Shown: one piece after another, positions 16,577 to 27,000 of the stretch
Layout of the letters: each line of letters begins with the position of its first letter
How positions within the stretch are numbered: position 1 is the stretch's first letter
DNA from: Naumannella cuiyingiana
Lineage (GTDB): Bacteria > Actinomycetota > Actinomycetes > Propionibacteriales > Propionibacteriaceae
Reading direction: 5' to 3'
Assembly: GCF_013408305.1 (NCBI RefSeq)
Contig: NZ_JACBZS010000001.1
Span: 372,001-436,000 of the forward strand
Length of the DNA stretch: 64,000 bases
Translations under genes and position numbers: made by a program
The notes under the pieces: model-generated
Told to the model about the DNA's origin: nothing
Databases searched by the model: none
What the model saw: only the letters and a program-made list of their open reading frames with translations

Positions 16577-18480
16577 TCACCCGCGATCTGGTCGCCGGCG
16601 CGACCGGCCTGCTGGCTCCCTTCAATGCGGCCGGGGTGTTGCGGGCCGCCGACGTCCATGCCGCGCTGCGGATCGGCCAGTTGCACGAGGGGACTGGCGG
16701 CAAGCTCGACGAGCGGGTCCTGCTGGCGCTCGCCCTGACCGTCCGCGCGCTCGAGGGCGGGTCGGTGTGCATCGACCCCGAGCTGGTGCACGGCGACGTT
16801 TTCGAGACCGAGCCGGCGCCCGGCGCCGCAGCGGGCGAGGCGACCGAACAGTCGATCGCCACCGCGGAGCTGCCGTGGCCCGAGCCGGCCGGCTGGCTGG
16901 CCGCGCTGCGTGCCTCCGACCTCGTCGCCGACGGCGCGAGCGCACCGGGCGGGCGCCCGTTGCGGCTGGACGGGACGCGGCTGTACCTCGATCGCTACTG
17001 GCGCCAGGAGGACCGCGTCCGCCGCGAGCTGACCGATCGCTGGATCGCGCCCGCAGCCGATCTGGACCCGGGCGAGCTTCGTGCGGGGCTGGACACGCTG
17101 TTCGACGGCTCGGGACTGCCGGACGGCGTACCCGATCAACAGCGGTTGGCAGCCGCGATGAGCCTGCTCGGTCGGGTGACGGTGATCGGCGGTGGCCCCG
17201 GCACCGGCAAGACCACGACCGTGGCGCGGATCCTCGCGCTGCTGCACCGCCTCGCCCCCCGCACGCCCCGGATCGCGCTGGCCGCACCGACGGGCAAGGC
17301 GGCCGCGCGACTGGAGGAGGCGGTACGCCGAGCCGCCGGCGAGCTGCCGGCGCCGTTCGACGCGGTGTCCGGCGCACTCACCGGCCTCCGGGCCACCACC
17401 TTGCACACGCTGCTCGGCGCGCGCTACCGCTCGACCCGGATGCGCCACCACGAGGGCAACCCGTTGCCACACGACGTCGTGGTGATCGACGAGATGTCCA
17501 TGGTCTCGCTGACCATGATGAACCGGTTGCTCACCGCCGCCAGGCGCGATGCCCGGCTGATTCTCGTCGGCGACCCCGACCAGCTGGCGTCGGTCGAGGC
17601 CGGCGCCGTGCTCGCCGACATCACCGCGGCCAGGCCGGCGGCTTCGCCGCAACTGCGGGCCCGGGTCGCCGAGGCAGCCGACCGGCCGGCGGCCGAGATC
17701 GTCCCCGGACAGGTCACGCTCGAGCACACCTGGCGCTTCGACGGCGGCATCGACGAGCTCGCCCGGGCCGTCCGGGCCGGTGACGCGGAGGCGGCGCTCA
17801 CCCGCCTGCGCTCCGGCACCGACCGACTGGCCTTCGTCGAGACCGACCGGCCGGCCGGCGAGCTGCTGGGCACGGCGCTGCTGACCGGCGTCCGCGAGCG
17901 GGTGATCGAATCGGGCCGGGCGCTGGTTGCCGCGGCGCGCGCCGGTGACGCCGAGGCGGCGCTGGCCGCGCTGGATCGGCACCGGGTCCTCTGCGCACAC
18001 CGGGGTGGCCCGTTCGGCGTGGCCCGCTGGAGCCGGATCGTCGAGGGCTGGCTCGCCGAACAGATCACCGACTACGGCAGCGAGGGCGAGTGGTATCTGG
18101 GCCGCCCGTTGATGATCACCCGCAACGATCCGGAGGCTGGCCTCTACAACGGCGACACCGGCGTGGTGGTGAACACACCCGCGGGCCCGCGCGGCGCGTT
18201 CGCGCGGGGGGGCCGGGCCACCCTGGTCTCCCCGCTGCAGCTCGACGCGACGGAGACCGTGCACGCGATGACGGTGCACAAGGCCCAAGGCAGCCAGTTC
18301 ACCGCGCTGACCATGATCGTTCCGGCGCCGGACTCGCCCCTGTTGACCCGCGAGCTGTTCTACACCGGGATCACCCGGGCGAGTGATCATGTCGAGGTGA
18401 TCGGCAGCGCGGAGGCGATCAGGCGCGCCATCGAGCGACCGGCGAACCGGGCATCCGGGCTGCGCGAGCGCCTCGGTTGA
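16573..18480 (+). CDS. recD: Exodeoxyribonuclease V alpha subunit RecD
   Basis: RecD is the 5'-3' SF1B helicase of RecBCD, 635 residues here. Visible motifs are Walker A GGGPGTGKTTTVARILALL, APTGKAAARLEEAV, VVIDEMSMVSLTMM, VGDPDQLASVEAGAVL, MTVHKAQGSQFTAL and LFYTGITRASDHV. The N-terminal 130 residues match the RecB-binding domain only loosely. Start ATG 16573 overlaps the recB stop in ATGA. It is the last gene of the recCBD operon; corA has its own leader downstream. Confidence 0.94.
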   Translation: MITRDLVAGATGLLAPFNAAGVLRAADVHAALRIGQLHEGTGGKLDERVLLALALTVRALEGGSVCIDPELVHGDVFETEPAPGAAAGEATEQSIATAELPWPEPAGWLAALRASDLVADGASAPGGRPLRLDGTRLYLDRYWRQEDRVRRELTDRWIAPAADLDPGELRAGLDTLFDGSGLPDGVPDQQRLAAAMSLLGRVTVIGGGPGTGKTTTVARILALLHRLAPRTPRIALAAPTGKAAARLEEAVRRAAGELPAPFDAVSGALTGLRATTLHTLLGARYRSTRMRHHEGNPLPHDVVVIDEMSMVSLTMMNRLLTAARRDARLILVGDPDQLASVEAGAVLADITAARPAASPQLRARVAEAADRPAAEIVPGQVTLEHTWRFDGGIDELARAVRAGDAEAALTRLRSGTDRLAFVETDRPAGELLGTALLTGVRERVIESGRALVAAARAGDAEAALAALDRHRVLCAHRGGPFGVARWSRIVEGWLAEQITDYGSEGEWYLGRPLMITRNDPEAGLYNGDTGVVVNTPAGPRGAFARGGRATLVSPLQLDATETVHAMTVHKAQGSQFTALTMIVPAPDSPLLTRELFYTGITRASDHVEVIGSAEAIRRAIERPANRASGLRERLG

Positions 18481-18504
18481 CCGGCCGCGTCGGCGGACGG
18501 CGGC

Positions 18505-18700
18505 CGGTTGGCGCCCGCGTCGCCCAACTGGCAGGATTGAACCCGGACGGCGCCCCGCGGCGGGCGCCCGCATCGCGTACGGACGGTGCGCGTTGATCTT
18601 GAGGGAGGTGAGCGCGGTGAGCGACGACGTCAGTAGTAGTCACTCGCCGCGACGCTGACCCCCGCCGGTCGGTCTCGCGGCGAGTCGTCTCGTCCCCGAT
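18505..18700 (+). promoter_or_regulatory. corA leader: promoter and stem-loops
   Basis: A candidate promoter TTGGCG, 18-bp spacer and CAGGAT lies at about 18505-18536. The transcribed leader would hold a GC-rich hairpin (18549-18568), a 13-codon reading frame (18617-18658) and an 11-bp perfect inverted repeat, ACTCGCCGCGA/TCGCGGCGAGT (18642-18652 and 18675-18685). The left arm of this repeat lies within the last codons of the reading frame, so translation would open the stem. This matches the logic of Mg2+-transporter leader peptides in other bacteria, but that role is inferred. Confidence 0.45.
18617..18658 (+). CDS. Putative corA leader peptide
   Basis: A 13-codon frame encodes MSDDVSSSHSPRR. 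It starts at GTG 18617 with a strong SD, GAGGGAGG at 18601-18608, 8 nt upstream, and ends 93 nt before the corA start. Its last codons form the left arm of a perfect 11-bp stem. The sequence is too short for family recognition. The strong SD and its placement favour a regulatory leader peptide for corA; chance is not excluded. Confidence 0.45.
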   Translation: MSDDVSSSHSPRR

Positions 18701-18751
18701 CACCTGCGGCCCGCGTCCGGCCGGCCGCGCGAAACCGAACCGGAGCCCGCC

Positions 18752-19771
18752 ATGGCGCCCATCGTCCAGAATGCCGTCTATCGCGACGGAGGCCACAAGA
18801 TCGAACTGGCCGACCCCGAGCAGACCTACCGTGCCCTGCGTGAGGGGGGCGGGCTGGCCTGGATCGGCCTGTACCGCCCCAACGAGGCCGAGATCGCCTC
18901 GCTCGCCGAGCGGTTCTCGCTGCACGAGCTCGCCGTGGAGGACACGGTGACCGCGCACCAGCGACCCAAGCTGGAGCGCTACGACGACGTGCTGTTCACC
19001 GTGCTACGGCCGGCGCGCTACATCGACGCCGAGGAGCGCGTGGAGTTCGGCGAGCTGCACGTGTTCACCGGACCCGACTTCGTGATCACGGTGCGGCATG
19101 CGGAGTCGCCGAAGCTGCAGTGCGTCCGGCGGCGGATGGAGCAGCATCCCGAGCTGCTGCAGCTCGGGCCGGAGGCCGTGTTGTACGCCGTTCTCGACCA
19201 GGTGGTCGACGAGTACGTACCGGTCGTCGACGGCCTTGAGCACGACATCGAGGAGATCGAGTACCAGGTCTTCGCCGGCGACAGCTCCGTCTCGCGGCGG
19301 ATCTATGAGCTGTCGCGCGAGGTGGTGGAGTTCCAGCGGGCCACCCGGCCGATGATCGCGATGTTGCGCTCGCTGACCATCGGCTTCGACAAGTACGGCG
19401 TGGACGAGGAGTTGCGGCGCAGCCTGCGCGATGTGGAGGATCACCTGCTCCGCGTGGTGGAGCGACTCGACCAGGCTCGCGGACTGCTGCAGAACATCCT
19501 GACGGTGAACTCCACGCTGGTCGCCGAGCGTCAGAACGAGGAGATGCAGCGCGCCACCGAGGTCAATCTGCGACAGAACGAGGAGGTCAAGCGTATCTCC
19601 GGCTGGGGCGCCATCTTGTTCGCGCCGACCCTGGTCGGCACGATCTACGGGATGAACTTCGAGATCATGCCGGAGCTGGGCTGGACCTACGGCTACCCGT
19701 TCGCGCTCGGCCTGATGGCGCTGGTCTGCATCAGCTTGTTCATCGTCTTCCGCCACCGACGCTGGATCTGA
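18752..19771 (+). CDS. corA: CorA family magnesium/cobalt transport protein
   Basis: This is a pentameric Mg2+ channel of the CorA/MIT family, 339 residues. A large cytoplasmic N-terminal domain (about 1-275) with the long stalk helix ends in QNEEVKRISGW. Two C-terminal membrane segments follow, separated by the selectivity motif YGMNF and the usual acidic loop (EIMPELGW). Ends HRRWI, with basic residues inside. Start ATG 18752, no obvious strong SD but a long leader. It lies between the recCBD operon and nudC, where mycobacteria also have a channel gene (Rv3200c, a different K+ channel type). Confidence 0.92.
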   Translation: MAPIVQNAVYRDGGHKIELADPEQTYRALREGGGLAWIGLYRPNEAEIASLAERFSLHELAVEDTVTAHQRPKLERYDDVLFTVLRPARYIDAEERVEFGELHVFTGPDFVITVRHAESPKLQCVRRRMEQHPELLQLGPEAVLYAVLDQVVDEYVPVVDGLEHDIEEIEYQVFAGDSSVSRRIYELSREVVEFQRATRPMIAMLRSLTIGFDKYGVDEELRRSLRDVEDHLLRVVERLDQARGLLQNILTVNSTLVAERQNEEMQRATEVNLRQNEEVKRISGWGAILFAPTLVGTIYGMNFEIMPELGWTYGYPFALGLMALVCISLFIVFRHRRWI

Positions 19772-19776
19772 CCGCG

Positions 19777-19814
19777 ACCATGATCACGAGGCGCCGCCTC
19801 GAACCATGATCACG
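19777..19814. terminator. Convergent corA/nudC terminator candidate
   Basis: A perfect 13-nt palindrome, GAGGCGCCGCCTC (19788-19800), is flanked by two direct copies of ACCATGATCACG (19777-19788 and 19803-19814). It lies between the stops of the convergent corA and nudC genes. No U-tract is present. Confidence 0.5.
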
Positions 19815-19842
19815 CGTTCTTGACGCGCGGCGCCGGCCCGGC

Positions 19843-20715
19843 TCAACGGGCGATCGCGGGCGCCTTCGCGGTGAGCCAGGCGTCGATCATCCGGCGGGCG
19901 ATGCTGGCCGACCCGGGCAGGCTGATCTCCCCCGCCGCGGTGGCATCGCGTACCTCCTGGCGGGTGTACCAGCGCGCCCACTCGATCTCCTCGCCGTCGA
20001 CGGTGATCTCCTCGCTCGCGGCCCGGGCGAGGAAGCCCACCATCAGCGAGCGCGGGAACGGCCAGGGCTGGGAGCCGAAGTAGGTCAGCTCGTCCAGGGT
20101 CACGTCGGATTCCTCGGCGATCTCGCGGTGCACGGCCTGCTCGAACGACTCGCCGGCCTCCACGAAACCGGCCAGCACCGACACCCGGCCGGCATCCCAG
20201 CTCGCCTGGTGGGCCAGCAGCAGCCGGTCGGCCCGGTCCCGGATGGCGACGATCACGGCCGCATCGGAGCGCGGGAAGATCTCGTTGCCGCCGACGCTGC
20301 AGCGCCGGGCGAAACCGCCCCGGATGACGGTCGTCTCCGCGCCCTCGTGCGGGCAGTGCCGGTCGGTGCGGTGCCAGTGCGTCAGCGCCACCCCGGCGAC
20401 GGCGATGTCGCGGCCGGTGTCGTCGGCGGAGGGGATGATCTCGCGCAACGAGGCCATCGGACCGTCCGGCAGGGCCTCGACGGCGAACACGGGGGCGTCG
20501 TCGACGGTGCCGAGCAGGAAATGGCGTTCGGGATCGAACTCGACGAACGGGCGGGTCATCCGCAACGAACCGTCGTCATTGACGAAACACCGCCCGTGCT
20601 CGTCGATCTTCAGCAACAGCGCGTCCGGCTGACGCCACTGGCAGGCCACCCAGTCGGCCGAACCGCGATGCTCGTCGACGCGGTCGAGCCGGCTGGCGGA
20701 ATTCCAAGGTTCCAC
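19843..20715 (-). CDS. nudC: NAD(+) diphosphatase NudC (Nudix)
   Basis: NudC cleaves NADH or NAD+ and can remove NAD caps from RNA. The Nudix box runs from GFVEAGESFE to REIAEESDV, and the NudC-specific SQPWPFPRSLM signature follows. The zinc-ribbon region is degenerate: it reads HCPHEG ... ARRCSVGG, with only two of the four classical cysteines visible. Start: GTG 20715, 8 nt after TAGCGT (20724-20729), a -10-like element that shares the TAG stop codon of adnB; a TTG at 20724 is the alternative. Length is then about 290 residues, near the family norm. The nudC-adnB-adnA neighbourhood is as in mycobacteria. Confidence 0.88.
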   Translation of the reverse strand: MEPWNSASRLDRVDEHRGSADWVACQWRQPDALLLKIDEHGRCFVNDDGSLRMTRPFVEFDPERHFLLGTVDDAPVFAVEALPDGPMASLREIIPSADDTGRDIAVAGVALTHWHRTDRHCPHEGAETTVIRGGFARRCSVGGNEIFPRSDAAVIVAIRDRADRLLLAHQASWDAGRVSVLAGFVEAGESFEQAVHREIAEESDVTLDELTYFGSQPWPFPRSLMVGFLARAASEEITVDGEEIEWARWYTRQEVRDATAAGEISLPGSASIARRMIDAWLTAKAPAIAR

Positions 20716-20726
20716 GTCTGCCAACG

Positions 20727-23700
20727 CTACCCGCGCGATCCGCTCCCGCGCGAGCCGCCGAAGATCCGCTCCAGCTCCGCCCGGTCGGGCAGCCCCACCG
20801 GGCGGAGCAGCCGATCGGTACGCACGAAGTAGAAACCCGCCTCGACGCTCTCGACCTCGACGCCCTGCAGCTCGGCCCAGGCGAGCCGGTAGAGCGCCAG
20901 TTGGTACGGGTCGGTCGCATCCCGGTCCCCGGTCTTCCAGTCGACGACCAGCCAGCGCGGCCGGTCGTCCCCGGGCGGCGGATCGGCGGCGTAGACGGCG
21001 TCGATCCGGCCCCGGATCACGCGATCGGCGAGCAGCAGCCCGAACGGTTGCTCCAGAGCCAGCGGGGCGCGGTCGGCGAAGCGGCCGGTGGCGAATCGCT
21101 CGGCCAGGCGGGCCAGCTCGGCGTTGTCGATCAGTTCGGCCAGACCGTCCGGATCGTCGTCCAGCAGCGGCGGCTGGGCCTGGTGGCGCCGGGCGGCGAA
21201 CCGTTCGACCCAGCGGTGGAAGCGCGTACCGAAGCGGGCCGTCGCCGACGGTGGACGAGGCATCGGCCGGGCCAGCTCGGCCGCGAACGATTCGGGCTCG
21301 GCGTGGGCCCGCAACAGGCCCGTGACCGAGATGCCGGCCGGCGCGGGAACCGCCCGCGTGCCGCGGCGCGCGGCGCGCGCCTCGGCCAGCAACTGGTCGA
21401 TGTCGGCGTCCCATTCGGCCAGCCTCGCCTCGGCATCGAGCAGCAGGGGCTCGGCATCCAGCAGCAGCGGCTCGGCATCCACCGGCAGATGCTCGCGGGC
21501 CGGCGCGCCGCTCGCCGTCGCGCGCCGGGCACGCTCGACGGCCTCGGCCGCCTCCCGGCGCCGCCGCAGCTTGTCCGGGTCGAGCGGCGCCGGCCAGGCG
21601 ACGGCGCGGTCGGGCCGGTCGAGCGGATTCTCCTCCCCCGGCGCCGGGGGCGGCGCGTCACTGTGCAACCGCCCCTGGCGGACGGCCTGGTCGCGGATCG
21701 CGGCGAAGTACGCCGAAGGCCGGCGCGGCTTCTTGGTCTGCGGACGCCAGTGGTGGGCCGATCCGATCAACGAACTCCGGGCCCGGGTGACGGCGACATA
21801 GGCGAGCCGGTCCTCGGACCGGCGCTGGCCCGCACGCAGTTCGGCGGCGTACTCCCCCATCGCCTGCTTCGTCGGTTCGGTGAGTTGCGGGATCGACGCG
21901 GCGTCACCGCGCAGGTCCGCGGGCAGCACCGCGGCGGACCGCAGCCAGTTCCCGGTGACCCGGTCGCTGGGGAACACATCGTCGACCAGCCCCGGCAGGA
22001 AGACCAGCTCCCACTCCAGACCCTTGGCCTTGTGCACGGTGAGCAGCTTCACCGAGTCGGCGCCGGACGGCACCGCCTGGTCCAGGCCGGTGCCGGTGTC
22101 GATCTCGGCCCGCAGCCACGCCAGCAGACCCGACAACGACGCATCGCCGTCGACATCGACATAGCTCGCGACGGCGTCCAGGAAGGCGCCGAGCTGGTCG
22201 CGTCGGCCGGATCGCGCGAGATCGGGATCGGCGCCCAGCTCGACGTCCAGGCCGAGGGTGCGGATCACCCGCCGGGTCAGGTCGAGCACCGGTTCGCCGG
22301 TGTGGGCCCGCAGCGCCGCGAGCTCGGCCGCCAGGCGGGCGAGCCGTTCCCGGGCCGGCGCCGAGAGCGGCGCGTGGCCCGGGTCGTGCACGGCATCGAG
22401 CAGGGAGACGGTCTCGGCGGGATCGGTCCCCCCGACCGCCTGCTCCAGTGCCGCGGCAAGATCATCGGCATCGGACTCGCCGGCCGGTCGCGCCCCGGCC
22501 AGCTCCCGTGCCCGCTCGCCGAGCACCGCGAGGTCGCTCGGACCGATCTGCCAGCGCGGGCCGGTGAGCAGCCGGATCAGTTCCGGATTCGCCGTGACGT
22601 CGTCGAGCACGGCCAAGGTGGCGATCACGTCGGCGATCTCCGGCAGCTCGAGCAGGCCGCCCAGGCCGACGATCTCGGCCGGCACGTCACGATCGCACAG
22701 CGCCGCATAGACCACGGCGATGTCGGCATTGCGGCGCGCCAGCACGGCGATGTCGGACCAGCGCAGCACCCGGGCGCCGGCGCGGGCGCGGGCGATCCGG
22801 TCGGCGATCCACGCGACCTCGTCGGGCCAGGTGGGCAGCACCGCGGCGCCGACCGAGCCCGGCGCGGTGTCCTGCGGCGCGCGGAGCTCGGTGTCGGACA
22901 GGTCGGTGCCGGTGTGGGGATCTGCCCGCAGCGGGATCGCCAGGGCATTGGCCACGTCGAGGATGGCCGGGCCGCTGCGCCGATTCACGGTCAGGGTGAA
23001 CCGCTGCGCCCGGTCGCCGTCGGCGGACGGGAAGTCCTCGGCGAAGGAGATGATGTTGGACGCCGCCGCGCCGCGCCAGCCGTAGATCGCCTGGAACGGA
23101 TCGCCGACCGCCGTCACCGGGTGGCCCCGGCCCGCGGCCGGGTCGGGGCCGGAGAACAGACCGCGCAGCATCAACGCCTGGGCCGCCGAGGTGTCCTGGT
23201 ACTCGTCGAGCAGCACGACCCGGTACGCCGAGCGCAGCGCCGCGGAGACGGCCGGCACCTCGCGGGCGAGCCGGGCGGCGGTGGCCATCTGGTCGGCGAA
23301 CTCGACCAGCCCGCGGCGCTGCTTCAGGTCGGCGTACTCACCGGCCAGGCTGGCCAGTTCGAGCCGCTCGGCCAGCACCGCCTCCGCCCTGCTGACGTCG
23401 GCATAGGGCTTGCCGCGCCATTGCGGCGCCTGCGCGAATGCCACCCGGTGCTCGCGCGCGTGCCGATCCAGCTCGCCGATCGCGACCAGGTGCGAGGACA
23501 GCTCGGCGTCGAGCTGCAACACGCGCTCGGTCACGGTGCGCGGCTGCAGCCTGGAGATGGACTCGAACGGCCCCGCGGCCGCCGCCACCACCCGCGACGC
23601 CAGCCGGAACCGCGACGCGCCGGTGATCATCAGCGGCTCCGCCTCGTGGCCGATCCGCAGCCCGTGCTCGCTGATCAGCCGCTGGGCGAAGGCGTCATAG

Positions 23701-24020
23701 GTCATGATCACCTGCTCACCGGCCTCGTCGACGCCGCGCTCGTCCACCACCCCGGCGGCGTCCAGCGCCCGCCGCACGCGGTGGGACAACTCGGCGGCGG
23801 CCTTGCGGGTGAAGGTGAGGCCGAGCACCTGCGCCGGGCGTACCTGACCGGTGCCGACGAGCCAGACCACCCGGGCCGCCATCACGGTCGTCTTGCCCGA
23901 ACCGGCGCCGGCGATGATCACGCCGGGCTCCAGCGGCGCGGTGATGGCGGCCAGTTGTTCGTCGGAGAACGAGATGCCGAGCAGCTCGCCGACCTGTTCG
24001 GGCCGGTCGATCGCGCTCAT
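20727..24020 (-). CDS. adnB: Helicase-nuclease AdnB subunit (UvrD-type motor plus RecB-type nuclease)
   Basis: AdnAB resects double-strand breaks in mycobacteria. This 1097-residue chain has an N-terminal motor (Walker A AGAGSGKTTVMAARVVWL, LLDEYQDTSAAQ, GDPFQAIYGWRGA, VHKAKGLEWELVFLPG, AYVAVTRARSSLIG). The C-terminal nuclease domain has RGRIDAVY, VVDWKTG and PYQLALYRLAW, so it looks catalytically complete. No Fe-S cysteine set is visible in it. Near residue 850 three copies of PLLLDAE come from a 21-bp repeat. The ATG at 24020 overlaps the adnA stop (ATGA). It is downstream of adnA, as in mycobacteria. Confidence 0.9.
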   Translation of the reverse strand: MSAIDRPEQVGELLGISFSDEQLAAITAPLEPGVIIAGAGSGKTTVMAARVVWLVGTGQVRPAQVLGLTFTRKAAAELSHRVRRALDAAGVVDERGVDEAGEQVIMTYDAFAQRLISEHGLRIGHEAEPLMITGASRFRLASRVVAAAAGPFESISRLQPRTVTERVLQLDAELSSHLVAIGELDRHAREHRVAFAQAPQWRGKPYADVSRAEAVLAERLELASLAGEYADLKQRRGLVEFADQMATAARLAREVPAVSAALRSAYRVVLLDEYQDTSAAQALMLRGLFSGPDPAAGRGHPVTAVGDPFQAIYGWRGAAASNIISFAEDFPSADGDRAQRFTLTVNRRSGPAILDVANALAIPLRADPHTGTDLSDTELRAPQDTAPGSVGAAVLPTWPDEVAWIADRIARARAGARVLRWSDIAVLARRNADIAVVYAALCDRDVPAEIVGLGGLLELPEIADVIATLAVLDDVTANPELIRLLTGPRWQIGPSDLAVLGERARELAGARPAGESDADDLAAALEQAVGGTDPAETVSLLDAVHDPGHAPLSAPARERLARLAAELAALRAHTGEPVLDLTRRVIRTLGLDVELGADPDLARSGRRDQLGAFLDAVASYVDVDGDASLSGLLAWLRAEIDTGTGLDQAVPSGADSVKLLTVHKAKGLEWELVFLPGLVDDVFPSDRVTGNWLRSAAVLPADLRGDAASIPQLTEPTKQAMGEYAAELRAGQRRSEDRLAYVAVTRARSSLIGSAHHWRPQTKKPRRPSAYFAAIRDQAVRQGRLHSDAPPPAPGEENPLDRPDRAVAWPAPLDPDKLRRRREAAEAVERARRATASGAPAREHLPVDAEPLLLDAEPLLLDAEARLAEWDADIDQLLAEARAARRGTRAVPAPAGISVTGLLRAHAEPESFAAELARPMPRPPSATARFGTRFHRWVERFAARRHQAQPPLLDDDPDGLAELIDNAELARLAERFATGRFADRAPLALEQPFGLLLADRVIRGRIDAVYAADPPPGDDRPRWLVVDWKTGDRDATDPYQLALYRLAWAELQGVEVESVEAGFYFVRTDRLLRPVGLPDRAELERIFGGSRGSGSRG
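21429..21480 (-). repeat. 21-bp tandem repeat inside adnB
   Basis: Two full 21-bp units (21429-21449 and 21450-21470) differ at two positions, and a third partial copy follows. They encode repeats of LLLDAEP in the linker between motor and nuclease domains. The repeats keep the frame. Confidence 0.8.
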
Positions 24021-27000
24021 GCGACCACCCGCGAGCCCGCGGCCAGAGCGGGGCAGCTACCGGCGAACGGGCAGTGCCGGCAGCCATCGCCGCGGCGCGC
24101 GGGAAAGCTCTCGGCGCGGGCGATGCCGGCGGCCTCGGCGACCCGGGCATGCACCCAGGTCGGCTGGGCCGGCGAGCCGGCCTCGGACTCCGCGGGATGC
24201 GGCACCTCGTCCAGGGACGGCTGGACGACCGAGACGGGCCAGGGCTGGTCGACCTTGGCGGCCTGCACCCGCAGGAAGACCAGCTCCCCGCCCGCGACCC
24301 TCCGCACGCCCGGCGCCCGGCGCTCGAATGCCCCGGCCGCGGCCGCCAACTGGTAGACCCCCAGTTGATCATGGACGGCGGCCTCGGCCGCGCCGATCGC
24401 GCTGCGGGAGGTCTTGTAGTCGACCAGGTACAGCCGGCCGTCGGCGGTCAGCTCCAGCCGGTCCACCCGGCCGCGCAGGCGCACCGGCTCCGCTCCCGCC
24501 AACTGCACCGTGGTGTCGAAGCCGATCTCGGTCCCGACCAGGGTGCGGTGCCCACGCGCCTCGACCCAGCCGGCCCACCGCTGCACCGCCGCCTCCGCCT
24601 CGGCGCGCTCGCTCGCCGACAGCCAGTGCGCGTCGAACGACAGTCGGTCCCACACGGCGTCGAGCTCGCCCAGCCGGCCGCGCGCGGCCGCACCGTCGGC
24701 GGAGTGTTCGATCAGCGCGTGCACGACCGAGCCGAAGAGCGCCGCATTGCCGTGCGGGCGTTCGCCGCGCGCGCGGCGGGCCAGGAACCAGCGCCGCGGA
24801 CAGTCGAGCGCTGCCCCGATCTCGGAGCTGGACAGCACGAGCGGGCCGTCGTCGGCCCGGGGGGCGCCGGTCGTCGCCTCGTCCATCCCCCACCAGCTCG
24901 CCGGGTCCGCCATCGGCACCAGCGGCCGGCCGGCGTCGTCGCAGGCCTCCGCGAGCCGGGCCAGGCGCTGCGCCGCCGCATCGCGCACGGCCGGTGGCTC
25001 GGCCGGATCGACGCTGACCCGGCGCAGCTCGGCGACGAGCGAGCCGAGATTGAGCGGCCGGGCCGGTCGGCCGGCCAGCTCCCGGACCGGTACGCCGAGC
25101 TCGGCCAGGAATCGCGACGGCTGATCGCCCTCGCCCTCGGTGCCGGCCACGGCGGTCACGACCAACCGTCGCGCGGCCCGGCTGCAGGCCACCAGGAACA
25201 GCCGCCGCTCCGCCGCGAGCCGAGCGCTGCCCGGCTCGGGCTCGAGCAGTCCCGCGGGACCGAGCCTGGTCGGCTCGAGCAGCGAGTCGCGCCCGCGGAG
25301 GTCGGGCCACAGCCCCTCCTGCACCCCGGCGACGACCACCAGCGGCCACTGGAGGCCCTTGGCCCGGTGGGCGGTCAGCAGCCGGACCGCGGCACCGCGC
25401 ACGGCCGCCTCGCGCTGGGTGTCGGCCGGGATCTGCTGTGCCTCCACCTCGGCGAGGAAACCCGCCAGGCCCCGCGCGCCGGAGACCTCCGCCGCCCGAC
25501 CGGCGACGTCGAACAACGCGACCACCGCGTCCAGGTCGCGATTGGCCCGCCGGGCGGACTCGCCGCCGCCCAGCGCCTCGGTGCGCAACCGCTGCGGCCA
25601 ATCGGTGCCGGACCACAGCGCCCAGACGACGTCCTCGGCCGGCCCGGCGGCCGCGGCGCGCCGCGCATCGGCCAGCAACCCGGCCAGGTCGCGGGCCGCC
25701 CGGACCTCGGGCCCGTCGGACAGCGCATCGAGTCGCTCGGGCTCGGCCAGTGCTCGGTGCACGAGATCGGCCGACGGCGCCGGCAACACCGCCTCGCCCA
25801 GCTCCGCCCGCTCGGCGGCGCGCAGGGCGCGCCCCAGCCGCCGGACGCCGAGGCTGTCCAGCCCGCCCAGCGGGGAGACCAGCAGGCGATGCGCCTGGTC
25901 GGCATCGGGTACGCCGCCCGCGGCGACGACCTGGCAGCCGAGCAGCAGCGGGCGGACCGCCGGCTCGGCGGCCAGCGGGATCTCGTCGCCGGCCACCTCG
26001 ATCGGTACGCCGGCGGCCAGCAGGGCCCGGCCGAGCGGCGGAATGCCCCGGCGCCCGGAGCGGACCAGCACCGCCATCTCCGACCAGTCCAGACCGTCGC
26101 GCAGGTGGGCCGAGCGGAGCAGATCGGCGATGTGCTCGGCCTCGGCGCTCGGCGAGGCGCAGGTATGCACCTCCACCCGGTCGTTGACCTGGTCGGGCGC
26201 CGGCTCGCGCAGGGCGGCATGGACCGGCGGCGGCAGCGGGCGGGCCAGCGGCAGCCGGCGCGCGACGCCGGCGAGGGCGGCGGCGATCCGGGCGCCGTGG
26301 CGATGTCCGGTGCCGAGCGCCAGGATCGGCGCCGGCGTACCGTCCGGATCGGCGAAGTCGACGCCGAAGTCGAGGATTCCGCGGCTGTGTGCCCCGCGGA
26401 AGGCGAACACCGACTGGTCGGGATCGCCGAAGGCGACCACATTGCGCCGCTCCCCGGCGAGTGCGCGCAGCAGCCTGATCTGGGCCGGGTCGGTGTCTTG
26501 GTACTCATCGACCAGGATCTGGCCGAACTCGCGGGCGAACGCCTCCCGGACGGCCGGATCGGCGAGCAGGATCCGGCTGCGGTGCACCAGCTCGGCGTAG
26601 TCGAGGACACCCTCGGCATCCAGCACGTCCAGATACTCGGCCATGAAGGCGCCGGCGGCCGACCAGTCGGCGCGGTCGGCGCGGCGGCCCAGGCCGGCCA
26701 GATCGTCGGGGTCCAGGCCGAGCTGTCGCGCCCGCGCCAGCACGTCACGGACCTGCCCGGCGAATGCCCGCGTCGGCAGCGCCGCGGCGAGTTCGGCCGG
26801 CCAGCCGGCGGCGACGCCCGGGCCGGACAGCAGTTCGCGGACGCGGAACTCCTGTTCGGGGGCGGTCAGCAGCCGCGGCATCGCGTCATCGGGACCGAAG
26901 CGGCGGACCAGGGCGTGCGCCAGCCCGTGGAAGGTGAGCACCCGCGGGATGGCGCCGGGCCGGTCCAGCCGCCGCGCGATCCGGTCGCGCAGGGCGCCGG

